64,000 nt of DNA from Pseudomonas gingeri (lineage in GTDB: Bacteria > Pseudomonadota > Gammaproteobacteria > Pseudomonadales > Pseudomonadaceae), in the NCBI RefSeq assembly GCF_013386165.1, contig NZ_JACAOS010000017.1:268986-332985 (forward strand), given 5' to 3'. Each line of letters opens with the position of its first letter. The stretch's first letter is position 1. This document shows positions 18,307-27,323 of this stretch, in pieces. A model generated the notes under the pieces. The model was not told the DNA's origin. It saw only the letters and a list, made by a program, of their open reading frames with translations, and made no database searches. Both the position numbers and the translations under genes were made by a program.

Positions 18307-18366
18307 GGCGTTGCTACCTGGTTCGTCACAACGGGCCGGAATGGCCCCCGTTTTAAGAGACCGGGG

Positions 18367-18395
18367 ATTCTAGAGAAAGCAAGCCCGCAGGTCAA
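18367..18395 (-). promoter_or_regulatory. Sigma70 promoter of the rpmH operon
   Basis: On the minus strand, TTGACC (18395-18390), a 17-bp spacer and TAGAAT (18372-18367) give a strong sigma70 match about 55 nt upstream of rpmH. Confidence 0.75.
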
Positions 18396-18410
18396 TTTCC
18401 AACCAGCTTT

Positions 18411-18805
18411 TACTTCATATAGATATTCGCCCCGTTCTGCCCCGCACCCACCGTGACCTAGATATAAGAATAAAGAAGGGAAATATTTAAAGCTTTTCTG
18501 TAAAGCTTATAGAAGCTAGGGAGGCAGTTATCTGTGGATAAGTGCCCTGAGGCCAGAAAACACGTACTGTACAGAGAATGACAACTGAGTGGGTAAACGG
18601 TGCCCCGCCTGTGCTGCGCTGTCGGATAAGCTGTGGGTGGAATGCCTTGTTATCCACAGGCCAGTTACCCACAGACTTTCGCCCCCACTTGTGCAACGGC
18701 CTCAAGGGCGGTTATCCACAGAGCTTATGCACATACCATTGGTCGCTTTGTCCACCGATAAGCGGTTGATTCTTCAGGTTGTCCCTGCAACCTACATGTG
18801 GATAA
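18411..18805. other. Chromosomal replication origin oriC (rpmH-dnaA region)
   Basis: Most of a 566-bp gene-free gap where gene orientation switches. An AT-rich stretch, likely the unwinding element, spans about 18459-18512. DnaA boxes follow: perfect copies at 18533-18541, 18650-18658, 18712-18720 and 18797-18805, plus TTACCCACA at 18665 and TTATGCACA at 18725. Pseudomonas oriC is known to lie between rpmH and dnaA. The right-most box belongs to the dnaA promoter. Confidence 0.9.
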
Positions 18806-18827
18806 GTGCTCGGCCTGCCGGTACAAT
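18797..18827 (+). promoter_or_regulatory. Candidate dnaA promoter overlapped by a DnaA box
   Basis: TACAAT at 18822-18827 is a plausible -10, about 45 bp before the GTG start. The -35 position is occupied by the perfect DnaA box TGTGGATAA (18797-18805) and has no good TTGACA match. This fits autorepression by DnaA. Confidence 0.45.
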
Positions 18828-18872
18828 GGCCGCTTGTTTTTGCCTCACCGGCTTTCAACTTAGGGGATATCC

Positions 18873-20393
18873 GTGTCAGTGGAACTTTGGCAGCAGTGCG
18901 TGGAGCTTCTGCGTGATGAGCTGCCTGCCCAGCAATTCAACACCTGGATCCGTCCACTACAGGTCGAAGCCGAAGGCGACGAGTTGCGTGTCTATGCACC
19001 GAACCGTTTTGTGCTCGATTGGGTCAATGAAAAGTACCTGGGACGTTTGCTCGAACTGTTGAACGAGCATGGCAACGGCCTGGCGCCTGCGCTTTCCTTA
19101 TTAATAGGCAGCAAACGCAGTTCCGCCCCCCGTGCCGCGCCAAATGCCCCGTTGGCCGCCGCCGCTTCCCAGGCCATGGCCGCCAGTGCTCCGGCACCGG
19201 TCGCGGTCGCCCCGGCAGCACAGGCTCAGCCGGCACCGACCCCGAAGACGGCGGTCGAAGTCAGCCAGGAACCTTCCCGTGACAGTTTCGACCCGATGGC
19301 CGGCGCCAGTTCGCAACAGGCCCCGGTACGCGCCGAACAGCGCACCGTCCAGGTGGAAGGTGCGCTCAAGCACACCAGCTACCTGAACCGCACCTTCACC
19401 TTCGAGAATTTCGTCGAAGGCAAGTCCAACCAATTGGCCCGGGCTGCGGCCTGGCAGGTGGCGGACAACCCCAAGCACGGCTACAACCCGTTGTTCCTGT
19501 ACGGCGGTGTCGGCCTGGGTAAGACCCACTTGATGCACGCTGTGGGTAACCACCTATTAAAGAAGAACCCGAATGCCAAGGTGGTCTACCTGCATTCGGA
19601 GCGTTTCGTCGCGGACATGGTCAAGGCCTTGCAGCTGAACGCCATCAACGAGTTCAAGCGCTTCTACCGTTCGGTGGACGCCCTGCTGATCGACGACATT
19701 CAATTCTTCGCCCGCAAGGAACGGTCCCAGGAAGAGTTTTTCCACACCTTCAACGCCTTGCTTGAAGGCGGTCAGCAAGTGATCCTGACCAGCGACCGTT
19801 ATCCGAAAGAGATCGAAGGCCTGGAAGAGCGCCTGAAGTCGCGCTTCGGCTGGGGCCTGACCGTGGCGGTCGAACCGCCCGAGCTGGAAACCCGCGTCGC
19901 GATCCTGATGAAGAAGGCCGACCAGGCGAAAGTCGAACTGCCCCATGATGCGGCGTTCTTCATTGCCCAACGTATTCGTTCCAACGTCCGTGAACTCGAA
20001 GGCGCGCTGAAGCGGGTGATTGCTCACTCGCACTTCATGGGTCGCGATATCACCATCGAGCTGATCCGCGAGTCGCTGAAAGACCTGCTGGCGTTGCAAG
20101 ACAAGCTGGTGTCTGTGGATAACATTCAGCGGACGGTGGCCGAATACTACAAGATCAAGATTTCCGACCTGCTGTCCAAGCGCCGTTCGCGCTCGGTGGC
20201 ACGTCCACGCCAGGTCGCCATGGCCTTGTCCAAGGAACTGACCAACCACAGCTTGCCTGAAATTGGTGATGTCTTTGGCGGGCGCGACCATACTACGGTC
20301 TTGCATGCATGCCGCAAGATCAACGAACTTAAGGAATCCGACGCGGACATCCGCGAGGACTACAAGAACCTGCTGCGTACACTGACCACTTGA
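18873..20393 (+). CDS. dnaA: Chromosomal replication initiator DnaA
   Basis: 506 aa from GTG 18873, with AGGGGA 5 nt upstream. Domain I starts SVELWQQCVELLRDELPAQQ. Domain II (about residues 80-150) is an Ala/Pro-rich linker. Domain III has the Walker A loop GGVGLGKTHLMHAVGN and DALLIDDIQFF. Domain IV ends with the DnaA-box-binding signature GGRDHTTVLHACRKI. It binds the boxes in the adjacent oriC and melts the AT-rich element. A perfect DnaA box lies inside the gene at 20114. Confidence 0.99.
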   Translation: MSVELWQQCVELLRDELPAQQFNTWIRPLQVEAEGDELRVYAPNRFVLDWVNEKYLGRLLELLNEHGNGLAPALSLLIGSKRSSAPRAAPNAPLAAAASQAMAASAPAPVAVAPAAQAQPAPTPKTAVEVSQEPSRDSFDPMAGASSQQAPVRAEQRTVQVEGALKHTSYLNRTFTFENFVEGKSNQLARAAAWQVADNPKHGYNPLFLYGGVGLGKTHLMHAVGNHLLKKNPNAKVVYLHSERFVADMVKALQLNAINEFKRFYRSVDALLIDDIQFFARKERSQEEFFHTFNALLEGGQQVILTSDRYPKEIEGLEERLKSRFGWGLTVAVEPPELETRVAILMKKADQAKVELPHDAAFFIAQRIRSNVRELEGALKRVIAHSHFMGRDITIELIRESLKDLLALQDKLVSVDNIQRTVAEYYKIKISDLLSKRRSRSVARPRQVAMALSKELTNHSLPEIGDVFGGRDHTTVLHACRKINELKESDADIREDYKNLLRTLTT

Positions 20394-20431
20394 TGACACC
20401 AGCGCAGCTTATTAAGGCAAGGGACTAGACC

Positions 20432-21535
20432 ATGCATTTCACTATTCAACGCGAAGCCCTGTTGAAACCCCTGCAACTGGTCGCAGGCGTCGTTGAACGC
20501 CGCCAGACCTTGCCGGTGCTCTCCAATGTGTTGCTGGTCGTCGAAGGCCAGCAATTGTCGCTGACCGGTACCGACCTGGAAGTCGAGCTGGTCGGTCGCG
20601 TCCAACTCGAAGAGCCAGCGGAACCGGGTGAAATCACCGTACCTGCGCGCAAGCTGATGGACATCTGCAAGAGCCTGCCCAACGACGCCCTGATCGATAT
20701 CAAGGTCGACGAGCAGAAGCTGGTGGTGAAGGCCGGTCGTAGCCGCTTCACCCTGTCCACCTTGCCGGCGAACGATTTCCCGACAGTCGAAGAAGGCCCG
20801 GGTTCGCTGACCTGCCAACTCGCCCAGAGCAAGTTGCGTCGCTTGATCGAGCGCACCAGCTTCGCCATGGCCCAGCAGGACGTGCGTTACTACCTCAACG
20901 GCATGCTGCTGGAAGTGTCGGCCGGTATTATTCGCGCCGTGGCCACCGACGGTCACCGCCTGGCCATGTGCTCGATGCAGGCCGATATCGGTCAGCCGGA
21001 TCGCCACCAGGTCATCGTGCCGCGTAAAGGCATCCTGGAATTGGCCCGCCTGCTGACCGAGCCGGATGGCAACGTCAGCATCGTCCTCGGCCAGCACCAC
21101 ATTCGTGCCACCACCGGCGAGTTCACCTTCACCTCCAAGTTGGTAGACGGCAAGTTCCCGGACTACGAGCGTGTTCTGCCGAAAGGCGGCGACAAGCTGG
21201 TGCTGGGTGATCGTCAGGCACTGCGTGAAGCGTTCAGCCGTACCGCGATTCTGTCCAACGAGAAGTACCGTGGTATCCGTCTGCAACTGGCCAATGGTCA
21301 GCTGAAGATTCAGGCCAACAACCCTGAGCAGGAAGAAGCGGAAGAAGAAATCAGCGTCGACTACAACGGCGGTTCGCTGGAAATCGGCTTCAACGTCAGC
21401 TACCTGCTGGACGTGCTGGGCGTGATGACCACCGAGCAGGTGCGTCTGATCCTGTCCGACTCCAACAGCAGCGCGTTGGTGCAGGAGTCCGACAACGACG
21501 ACTCCGCCTACGTCGTCATGCCGATGCGCCTGTAA
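20432..21535 (+). CDS. dnaN: DNA polymerase III beta sliding clamp
   Basis: 367 aa, three clamp repeats. It begins MHFTIQREALLKPLQLVAGV, includes RYYLNGMLLEV in the second repeat, and ends YVVMPMRL, all typical. It tethers the polymerase to DNA. It lies 38 bp after dnaA and is likely cotranscribed. Confidence 0.99.
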   Translation: MHFTIQREALLKPLQLVAGVVERRQTLPVLSNVLLVVEGQQLSLTGTDLEVELVGRVQLEEPAEPGEITVPARKLMDICKSLPNDALIDIKVDEQKLVVKAGRSRFTLSTLPANDFPTVEEGPGSLTCQLAQSKLRRLIERTSFAMAQQDVRYYLNGMLLEVSAGIIRAVATDGHRLAMCSMQADIGQPDRHQVIVPRKGILELARLLTEPDGNVSIVLGQHHIRATTGEFTFTSKLVDGKFPDYERVLPKGGDKLVLGDRQALREAFSRTAILSNEKYRGIRLQLANGQLKIQANNPEQEEAEEEISVDYNGGSLEIGFNVSYLLDVLGVMTTEQVRLILSDSNSSALVQESDNDDSAYVVMPMRL

Positions 21536-21570
21536 CGGTGTCGCGCCTGCCCATGTCCAGCCAACGCTAG

Positions 21571-22674
21571 ATGTCCCTCAGTCGTGTTTCGGTCACCGCG
21601 GTGCGTAATCTGCAGCCGGTGACCTTCTCCCCCTCCCCGCGTATCAATATCCTTTACGGCGCCAACGGCAGCGGAAAAACCAGCGTGCTCGAAGCGCTGC
21701 ATCTGCTCGGGCTCGCACGTTCGTTTCGCAGCACCCGCCTGCTCCCGGTCATCCAGTACGAACAACTCGCCTGCACCGTCTTCGGCCAGGTGGAGTTGGC
21801 CGAGGGTGGGCACAGCGCGTTGGGGATATCGCGGGATCGCCAGGGCGAATTTCAGATCCGCATCGATGGCCAGAACGCCAAGAGCGCGGCGCAACTGGCG
21901 GAAATCCTGCCGCTGCAACTGATCAACCCGGACAGCTTCCGTCTGCTCGAAGGCGCTCCGAAGATCCGCCGCCAGTTCCTCGACTGGGGAGTGTTCCACG
22001 TGGAACCTCGTTTCATGTCGACCTGGCAGCGCTTGCAGAAGGCCCTGCGGCAGCGGAACTCATGGCTGCGGCATGGTACACTTGACGCCGCTTCGCAAGC
22101 GGCCTGGGACCGGGAACTGTGCCTGGCCAGCGCCGAAATCGATGAATACCGCCGCGCTTACATCAAAGTCTTGAAACCAGTCTTTGAGCAGACCTTGAGC
22201 GAGCTAGTCGAACTCGAGGGCCTGACGCTGAGCTATTACCGTGGTTGGGACAAAGAGAAGGAATTGAGCACCGTGCTCGCCTCCTCCCTGCACCGGGATC
22301 AGCAAATGGGTCACACCCAAGCCGGACCACAGCGAGCTGATTTGCGTCTTAGATTGGGCGCACACAATGCCGCGGACATCTTGTCCCGGGGTCAGCAGAA
22401 GTTGGTGGTCTGTGCCTTGCGCATTGCTCAGGGGCACCTGGTCAGTCAGGCCCGGCGCGGTCAGTGTATTTATCTGGTGGATGACCTGCCGTCCGAGTTG
22501 GACGAGCAACACCGTCGTGCACTCTGTCGCTTGCTGGAAGACTTACGCTGCCAGGTGTTTATCACCTGTGTAGACCACGAATTATTGAGGGAAGGCTGGC
22601 AGACGGAAACGCCAGTCGCTTTGTTCCACGTGGAACAAGGCTGTATCACCCAGACCCACGACCATCGGGAGTGA
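21571..22674 (+). CDS. recF: DNA replication/repair protein RecF
   Basis: 367 aa SMC-like ATPase. Walker A is GANGSGKTSVLEALHLLG, the signature SRGQQKLVVCAL, and Walker B VDDLPSELDE. With RecO and RecR it loads RecA at gapped DNA. The coding sequence contains two parS-like palindromes (21992 and 22622). Confidence 0.98.
   Translation: MSLSRVSVTAVRNLQPVTFSPSPRINILYGANGSGKTSVLEALHLLGLARSFRSTRLLPVIQYEQLACTVFGQVELAEGGHSALGISRDRQGEFQIRIDGQNAKSAAQLAEILPLQLINPDSFRLLEGAPKIRRQFLDWGVFHVEPRFMSTWQRLQKALRQRNSWLRHGTLDAASQAAWDRELCLASAEIDEYRRAYIKVLKPVFEQTLSELVELEGLTLSYYRGWDKEKELSTVLASSLHRDQQMGHTQAGPQRADLRLRLGAHNAADILSRGQQKLVVCALRIAQGHLVSQARRGQCIYLVDDLPSELDEQHRRALCRLLEDLRCQVFITCVDHELLREGWQTETPVALFHVEQGCITQTHDHRE
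21992..22007. promoter_or_regulatory. parS-like site 1 (inside recF)
   Basis: TGTTCCACGTGGAACC matches the 16-bp parS palindrome TGTTCCACGTGGAACA at 15 of 16 positions. ParB encoded at 9.5-10.4 kb is the expected ligand. Confidence 0.85.
22622..22637. promoter_or_regulatory. parS site 2 (inside recF, perfect)
   Basis: TGTTCCACGTGGAACA is an exact match to the parS consensus, near the 3' end of recF and 630 bp from site 1. Confidence 0.93.
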
Positions 22675-22678
22675 AGGC

Positions 22679-25096
22679 ATGAGCGAAGAAAATACGTACG
22701 ACTCGACCAGCATCAAGGTGCTGAAAGGTTTGGATGCCGTACGCAAACGTCCCGGTATGTACATTGGCGACACCGATGATGGTAGCGGTCTGCACCACAT
22801 GGTGTTCGAGGTGGTCGACAACTCCATCGACGAAGCCCTCGCCGGCCATTGCGACGAAATCAGCATCATCATCCACCCGGATGAGTCCATCACCGTGCGC
22901 GACAACGGTCGCGGTATTCCGGTAGACGTGCACAAGGAAGAAGGCGTTTCCGCGGCTGAGGTCATCATGACCGTGCTGCACGCCGGCGGTAAGTTCGACG
23001 ACAACTCCTATAAAGTCTCCGGCGGTTTGCACGGTGTGGGTGTGTCGGTCGTGAACGCCCTGTCCGAATTGCTGGTGCTGACTGTGCGTCGCAGCGGCAA
23101 GATCTGGGAACAGACCTACGTCCACGGTGTTCCACAGGAGCCGATGCGCACTGTCGGCGACAGCGAAACCACCGGTACCGAGATCCACTTCAAGGCCTCC
23201 GCCGAAACCTTCAAGAACATCCACTTCAGCTGGGACATCCTGGCCAAGCGGATTCGTGAACTGTCCTTCCTAAACTCCGGTGTCGGCATCGTCCTCAAGG
23301 ACGAGCGCAGCGGCAAGGAAGAGCTGTTCAAGTACGAAGGCGGCCTGCGTGCGTTCGTTGAATACCTGAACACCAACAAGACTCCGGTCAACCAGGTGTT
23401 CCACTTCAACATCCAACGTGAAGACGGCATCGGCGTGGAAATCGCCCTGCAGTGGAACGACAGCTTCAACGAGAACCTGTTGTGCTTCACCAACAACATT
23501 CCGCAGCGCGACGGCGGTACTCACCTGGTGGGTTTCCGTTCCGCACTGACGCGTAACCTGAACACCTACATCGAAGCGGAAGGTCTGGCGAAGAAGCATA
23601 AAGTCGCCACCACCGGTGACGATGCCCGTGAAGGCCTGACTGCGATCATTTCGGTCAAGGTGCCGGATCCGAAGTTCAGCTCCCAGACCAAGGACAAGCT
23701 GGTTTCTTCCGAAGTGAAGACTGCTGTCGAACAGGAAATGGGCAAGTACTTCTCGGACTTCCTGCTGGAAAACCCGAACGAAGCCAAGCTGGTGGTCGGC
23801 AAGATGATCGACGCCGCCCGTGCCCGTGAAGCGGCGCGTAAAGCCCGTGAGATGACCCGTCGTAAAGGTGCGCTGGATATCGCCGGCCTGCCGGGCAAAC
23901 TGGCTGACTGCCAGGAAAAAGACCCTGCCCTTTCCGAACTGTACCTGGTGGAAGGTGACTCTGCTGGCGGTTCCGCCAAGCAGGGTCGTAACCGTCGCAC
24001 CCAGGCGATCCTGCCGTTGAAGGGCAAGATCCTCAACGTGGAAAAAGCCCGTTTCGACAAGATGATCTCGTCCCAGGAAGTGGGCACGCTGATCACTGCG
24101 TTGGGCTGTGGTATCGGCCGCGACGAGTACAACATCGAGAAGCTGCGTTACCACAACATCATCATCATGACCGATGCTGACGTCGACGGTTCGCACATCC
24201 GTACCCTGCTGCTGACCTTCTTCTTCCGTCAGTTGCCGGAGCTGATCGAGCGCGGCTACATCTACATTGCCCAGCCGCCGTTGTACAAGGTGAAGAAAGG
24301 CAAGCAAGAGCAATACATCAAAGACGACGACGCCATGGAAGAGTACATGACGCAGTCGGCCCTGGAAGATGCGAGCCTGCACCTGAACGAAGACGCACCG
24401 GGTATTTCCGGCGAAGCGCTGGAACGTCTGGTGAATGACTTCCGCATGGTGATGAAGACCCTCAAGCGTTTGTCGCGCCTGTACCCACAGGAACTGACCG
24501 AGCACTTCATCTACCTGCCGGCCGTGAGCCTGGAGCAGTTGGGCGATCACGCGGCGATGCAGGAGTGGCTGGCCAAGTATGAAGTCCGCCTGCGTCTGAA
24601 CGAGAAGTCCGGCCTGGTCTACAAAGCCAGCCTGCGTGAAGACCGTGAACGTAACGTCTGGCTGCCGGAGGTCGAACTGATCTCCCACGGCCTGTCCAAC
24701 TACGTCACCTTCAACCGCGACTTTTTCGGCAGCAACGACTACAAGACCGTTGTGACCCTGGGCGCGCAGTTGAGCACCTTGCTCGACGAAGGCGCCTACA
24801 TCCAGCGTGGCGAACGCAAGAAAGCCGTGACCGAGTTCAAGGAAGCCCTGGACTGGTTGATGGCCGAAAGCACCAAGCGCCACACCATCCAGCGATACAA
24901 AGGGCTGGGTGAGATGAACCCGGACCAGCTGTGGGAAACCACCATGGACCCGACTGTTCGCCGGATGCTGAAAGTGACGATCGAAGACGCCGTCGGTGCG
25001 GATCAGATCTTCAACACACTGATGGGCGATGCGGTAGAGCCACGTCGTGACTTTATCGAGAGCAATGCGTTGGCGGTGTCGAACCTGGATTTCTGA
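22679..25096 (+). CDS. gyrB: DNA gyrase subunit B
   Basis: 805 aa. The GHKL ATPase domain carries EVVDNSIDEALAGH and GGLHGVGVSVVNALS. The TOPRIM domain has EGDSAGGSAKQGR and DADVDGSHIRTLLL, and the gammaproteobacterial insert and tail follow. Gyrase supplies negative supercoils. It is the last core gene before the accessory block and ends with a terminator. Confidence 0.99.
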   Translation: MSEENTYDSTSIKVLKGLDAVRKRPGMYIGDTDDGSGLHHMVFEVVDNSIDEALAGHCDEISIIIHPDESITVRDNGRGIPVDVHKEEGVSAAEVIMTVLHAGGKFDDNSYKVSGGLHGVGVSVVNALSELLVLTVRRSGKIWEQTYVHGVPQEPMRTVGDSETTGTEIHFKASAETFKNIHFSWDILAKRIRELSFLNSGVGIVLKDERSGKEELFKYEGGLRAFVEYLNTNKTPVNQVFHFNIQREDGIGVEIALQWNDSFNENLLCFTNNIPQRDGGTHLVGFRSALTRNLNTYIEAEGLAKKHKVATTGDDAREGLTAIISVKVPDPKFSSQTKDKLVSSEVKTAVEQEMGKYFSDFLLENPNEAKLVVGKMIDAARAREAARKAREMTRRKGALDIAGLPGKLADCQEKDPALSELYLVEGDSAGGSAKQGRNRRTQAILPLKGKILNVEKARFDKMISSQEVGTLITALGCGIGRDEYNIEKLRYHNIIIMTDADVDGSHIRTLLLTFFFRQLPELIERGYIYIAQPPLYKVKKGKQEQYIKDDDAMEEYMTQSALEDASLHLNEDAPGISGEALERLVNDFRMVMKTLKRLSRLYPQELTEHFIYLPAVSLEQLGDHAAMQEWLAKYEVRLRLNEKSGLVYKASLREDRERNVWLPEVELISHGLSNYVTFNRDFFGSNDYKTVVTLGAQLSTLLDEGAYIQRGERKKAVTEFKEALDWLMAESTKRHTIQRYKGLGEMNPDQLWETTMDPTVRRMLKVTIEDAVGADQIFNTLMGDAVEPRRDFIESNALAVSNLDF

Positions 25097-25153
25097 TGGG
25101 TTTTAGGCTCACAGAAAAGCTGCGCGTTTTCACAAATAGATGACTGGCCGGGT

Positions 25154-25206
25154 CTGGATGGCAAGGCTGGTCGGTCATCCAGGCCCGTTCACGCGGGCTT
25201 TTTTTT
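25154..25206 (+). terminator. Terminator after gyrB
   Basis: A 7-bp stem, CTGGATG (25154-25160) with CATCCAG (25176-25182), is followed by GCCCG/CGGGC (25183-25187 with 25194-25198) and a run of eight T. The second hairpin plus T run is a classic intrinsic terminator. Confidence 0.85.
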
Positions 25207-25293
25207 GCGTTGATTTTCTTCTAAGTTGACGGATTCTGATTTTTGCCGGCCTTGTTTGATACCTCTCGGAATTACGCTGAAACTTTACTAAAC

Positions 25294-25322
25294 TTGATTT
25301 CACTCCCCTCAGCGCCTACATT
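25294..25322 (+). promoter_or_regulatory. Candidate promoter of the Xre-ImmA gene
   Basis: TTGATT (25294-25299), a 17-bp spacer and TACATT (25317-25322) end only 8 bp before the ATG. This would give an almost leaderless transcript, in keeping with the lack of a ribosome binding site. Confidence 0.4.
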
Positions 25323-25330
25323 GCCCCACT

Positions 25331-26452
25331 ATGCAAAACACCCTGAATACCGAATCGCTCCGTTCGGCCTTGGCTCAACGTGGCTGGACGCAAAAAGACC
25401 TTGCTGATCACTTGGGGGTGTCGGCTCAGTCCGTCACCAACTGGCTCAAAAGCAAGGACTTCCCGCGTCCCGACAAACTGCTCAAGCTGGCGACAACACT
25501 TCAGCTCTCCTTCTCGCAGTTGGTGCAGCCTCCCAAGGATCAGCCAGTCGTCGCCTTTCGAAAAAAGGCCGGTACCAAAACGACTGACGAGCACATCCTC
25601 AAGGCACTAGGAATTGGCAGCCTGCTCATGCCGTTGGTTGATTTTCTACCGACGCTGTCGACCTTGCGCAGCAAGATTTCGTCGCCTTCGACGCACTATG
25701 CTCGCTTGCAAAGCGATGCCTCCCAGGTACGCAGCAAACTGGGGTTGGGCGAACGGGCTGTTCTGGGTTACGAGGCGCTGATTGCCGAGTTCAAGTCCTG
25801 TGGGGCGGTGCTGGTACCGGTTCTCTGGGGGCATAAGCAGCAGCACAAGAATGCCCTGCATATCCTGTTACCAGCGGCTGACGTTACCTTTGTGTTCGTG
25901 AACCTGGATACCAAGCTGGAAGATTTCAAATTCTGGATGGCGCACGAACTGGCTCATGTATACACCCCCGAGTTGGCTGGCAAAGATGAAGGAGAGGACT
26001 TTGCCGATGCCTTTGCAGGTACGTTGCTGTTTCCCGAGGCTTGCGCTCAACTCGCCTACCGAGAAGCCATCGACGCTCCTGGCCCGGCAGGTGAAGTCAC
26101 CGTATTGCAGAAGTATGCGAAGCAACATGAAATTTCGCTGAATACTGTTTTCCAGCAGGCCAAGGGATTTGCCTTGGAGAATGATCTGCCTGCGCTGCGC
26201 GTGGCGGAAAAAACGATCCATGCCGTGCGTAACAATGCTGAGCCGCAATGGGTCAGCACTATCCTGTTTGACCCGATGCCACCCAAGCCGGCTCACTACA
26301 TTGCCGCTGCTTCCAATACCTTCCAGTCCGTATTTTTTAGCGCTCTGAAACGCATGATCCGTGAACATGGGACAGGGCCATCCTACGTCCAGCAGATCAT
26401 GGATCTCTCACTGAGTGATGCAACGGCTGTTCATGGAGAGCTTGCACGGTGA
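25331..26452 (+). CDS. Xre-type HTH plus ImmA/IrrE metallopeptidase
   Basis: 373 aa. Residues 8-55 are an Xre-type helix-turn-helix (QKDLADHLGVSAQSVTNWLK). The middle is a linker domain. Residues 205-209, HELAH, are the zinc motif of the ImmA/IrrE (DUF955) family, followed by a downstream acidic EDFADAFAGTLLFP. Family members cleave or relieve a repressor, or act as antitoxin partners. Its stop overlaps the GTG of the PIN gene (GTGA), so the two are translationally coupled. No Shine-Dalgarno is visible. I read it as the regulator/antitoxin half of a two-gene module; that role is inferred. Confidence 0.85.
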   Translation: MQNTLNTESLRSALAQRGWTQKDLADHLGVSAQSVTNWLKSKDFPRPDKLLKLATTLQLSFSQLVQPPKDQPVVAFRKKAGTKTTDEHILKALGIGSLLMPLVDFLPTLSTLRSKISSPSTHYARLQSDASQVRSKLGLGERAVLGYEALIAEFKSCGAVLVPVLWGHKQQHKNALHILLPAADVTFVFVNLDTKLEDFKFWMAHELAHVYTPELAGKDEGEDFADAFAGTLLFPEACAQLAYREAIDAPGPAGEVTVLQKYAKQHEISLNTVFQQAKGFALENDLPALRVAEKTIHAVRNNAEPQWVSTILFDPMPPKPAHYIAAASNTFQSVFFSALKRMIREHGTGPSYVQQIMDLSLSDATAVHGELAR

Positions 26453-27047
26453 CGGGGTGTACGCTGGTGTTGCTGGATACCAATGCGTATCTGCGGCTCG
26501 CCAAGCGTATACGCCCGATGCTGGGTATCGAGTTCGGGCAGAAGAAATACGTTCTGACGATATTGAAAGATGTTGAGGATGAAGTGCATCGCAGCGGTGC
26601 GCTTCGTTTCAGATTTCCCTGGTTTGACGCGGAGGATCTGGCGAATGAGCGACTGGCCAAGCGGGTGCGCTTGAGTGCCGAGGAGCGAGTACAGATGGAT
26701 ATTGCTCAAAGCGTTCTGCGCGGATGGGTTTTGGCTGATCCCACTGTTTACACCAGCGGTGGCCGCTCCCCTCCTTCACCGACTGATTGTCGGGTACTTG
26801 CTTTCGGTCAGATCAGAGAGGCCATTGTGGTCACGGATGATCGGGGATGCACAAGCTGGCTAAAGACTTCAGTATCCCGATCTGGCATGGGTATGAACTG
26901 CTAAAGAAGATGCTTACGGCGAAGCTGATTACCAACGAACAGGTCAGAAGCATCTTCGAAGCACTTGAGCTCAATGGCGATTTGACCGAGTCATGGCGCC
27001 ATGCGAAGCACACCCTCTATGTAAAACTCTTCGGCAAGGGCGAGTGA
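26449..27047 (+). pseudogene. PIN-domain nuclease-like gene, frameshifted
   Basis: From GTG 26449, 151 residues are read to a stop at 26904. They contain LLDTN (Asp10), an acidic EDE near 43-45, PTDC (Asp113) and VVTDDRG (Asp130), the acidic residues of a PIN RNase. At the GGGG run 26843-26846 the natural continuation shifts to another frame: from ATG 26847 it reads MHKLAKDFSIPIWHGYELLK and runs to 27047. Adding one G would give a single protein of about 199 aa. PIN proteins are often RNase toxins. Either the gene is broken, phase-variable, or the base is an assembly error. Confidence 0.7.
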
Positions 27048-27323
27048 ATACCCTCCGTCGATAATCCCCGCTTTTCGTATACGTGGCTGACTCTATAGTC
27101 ACTTCCCCCCACGATTTAAAAGCAAATTCCCCCTTTTGCATTCCGCAACCCCGTCTACACTCATCTACCTATGCCCTTAGATGGCATTGTGCCGCATCCG
27201 AAAATCGAACGGTTTTGCGACTATCCGACGATTGACCCTGCACCACACTCAAGTGGGCCATGGTCTCGGCGGATAGCCTTGTTATGCAGTGGAGCTCTGT
27301 TCAACTGATTCAGGGAGGAACCT

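Noticed and set aside
23127..23142. Extra parS candidate in gyrB (GGTGTTCCACAGGAG)
   Set aside because: Only the left half matches; the right half of the palindrome is absent.
23270..24883. Long minus-strand frame inside gyrB
   Set aside because: Antisense of the conserved gyrB reading frame; composition is typical of shadow frames.
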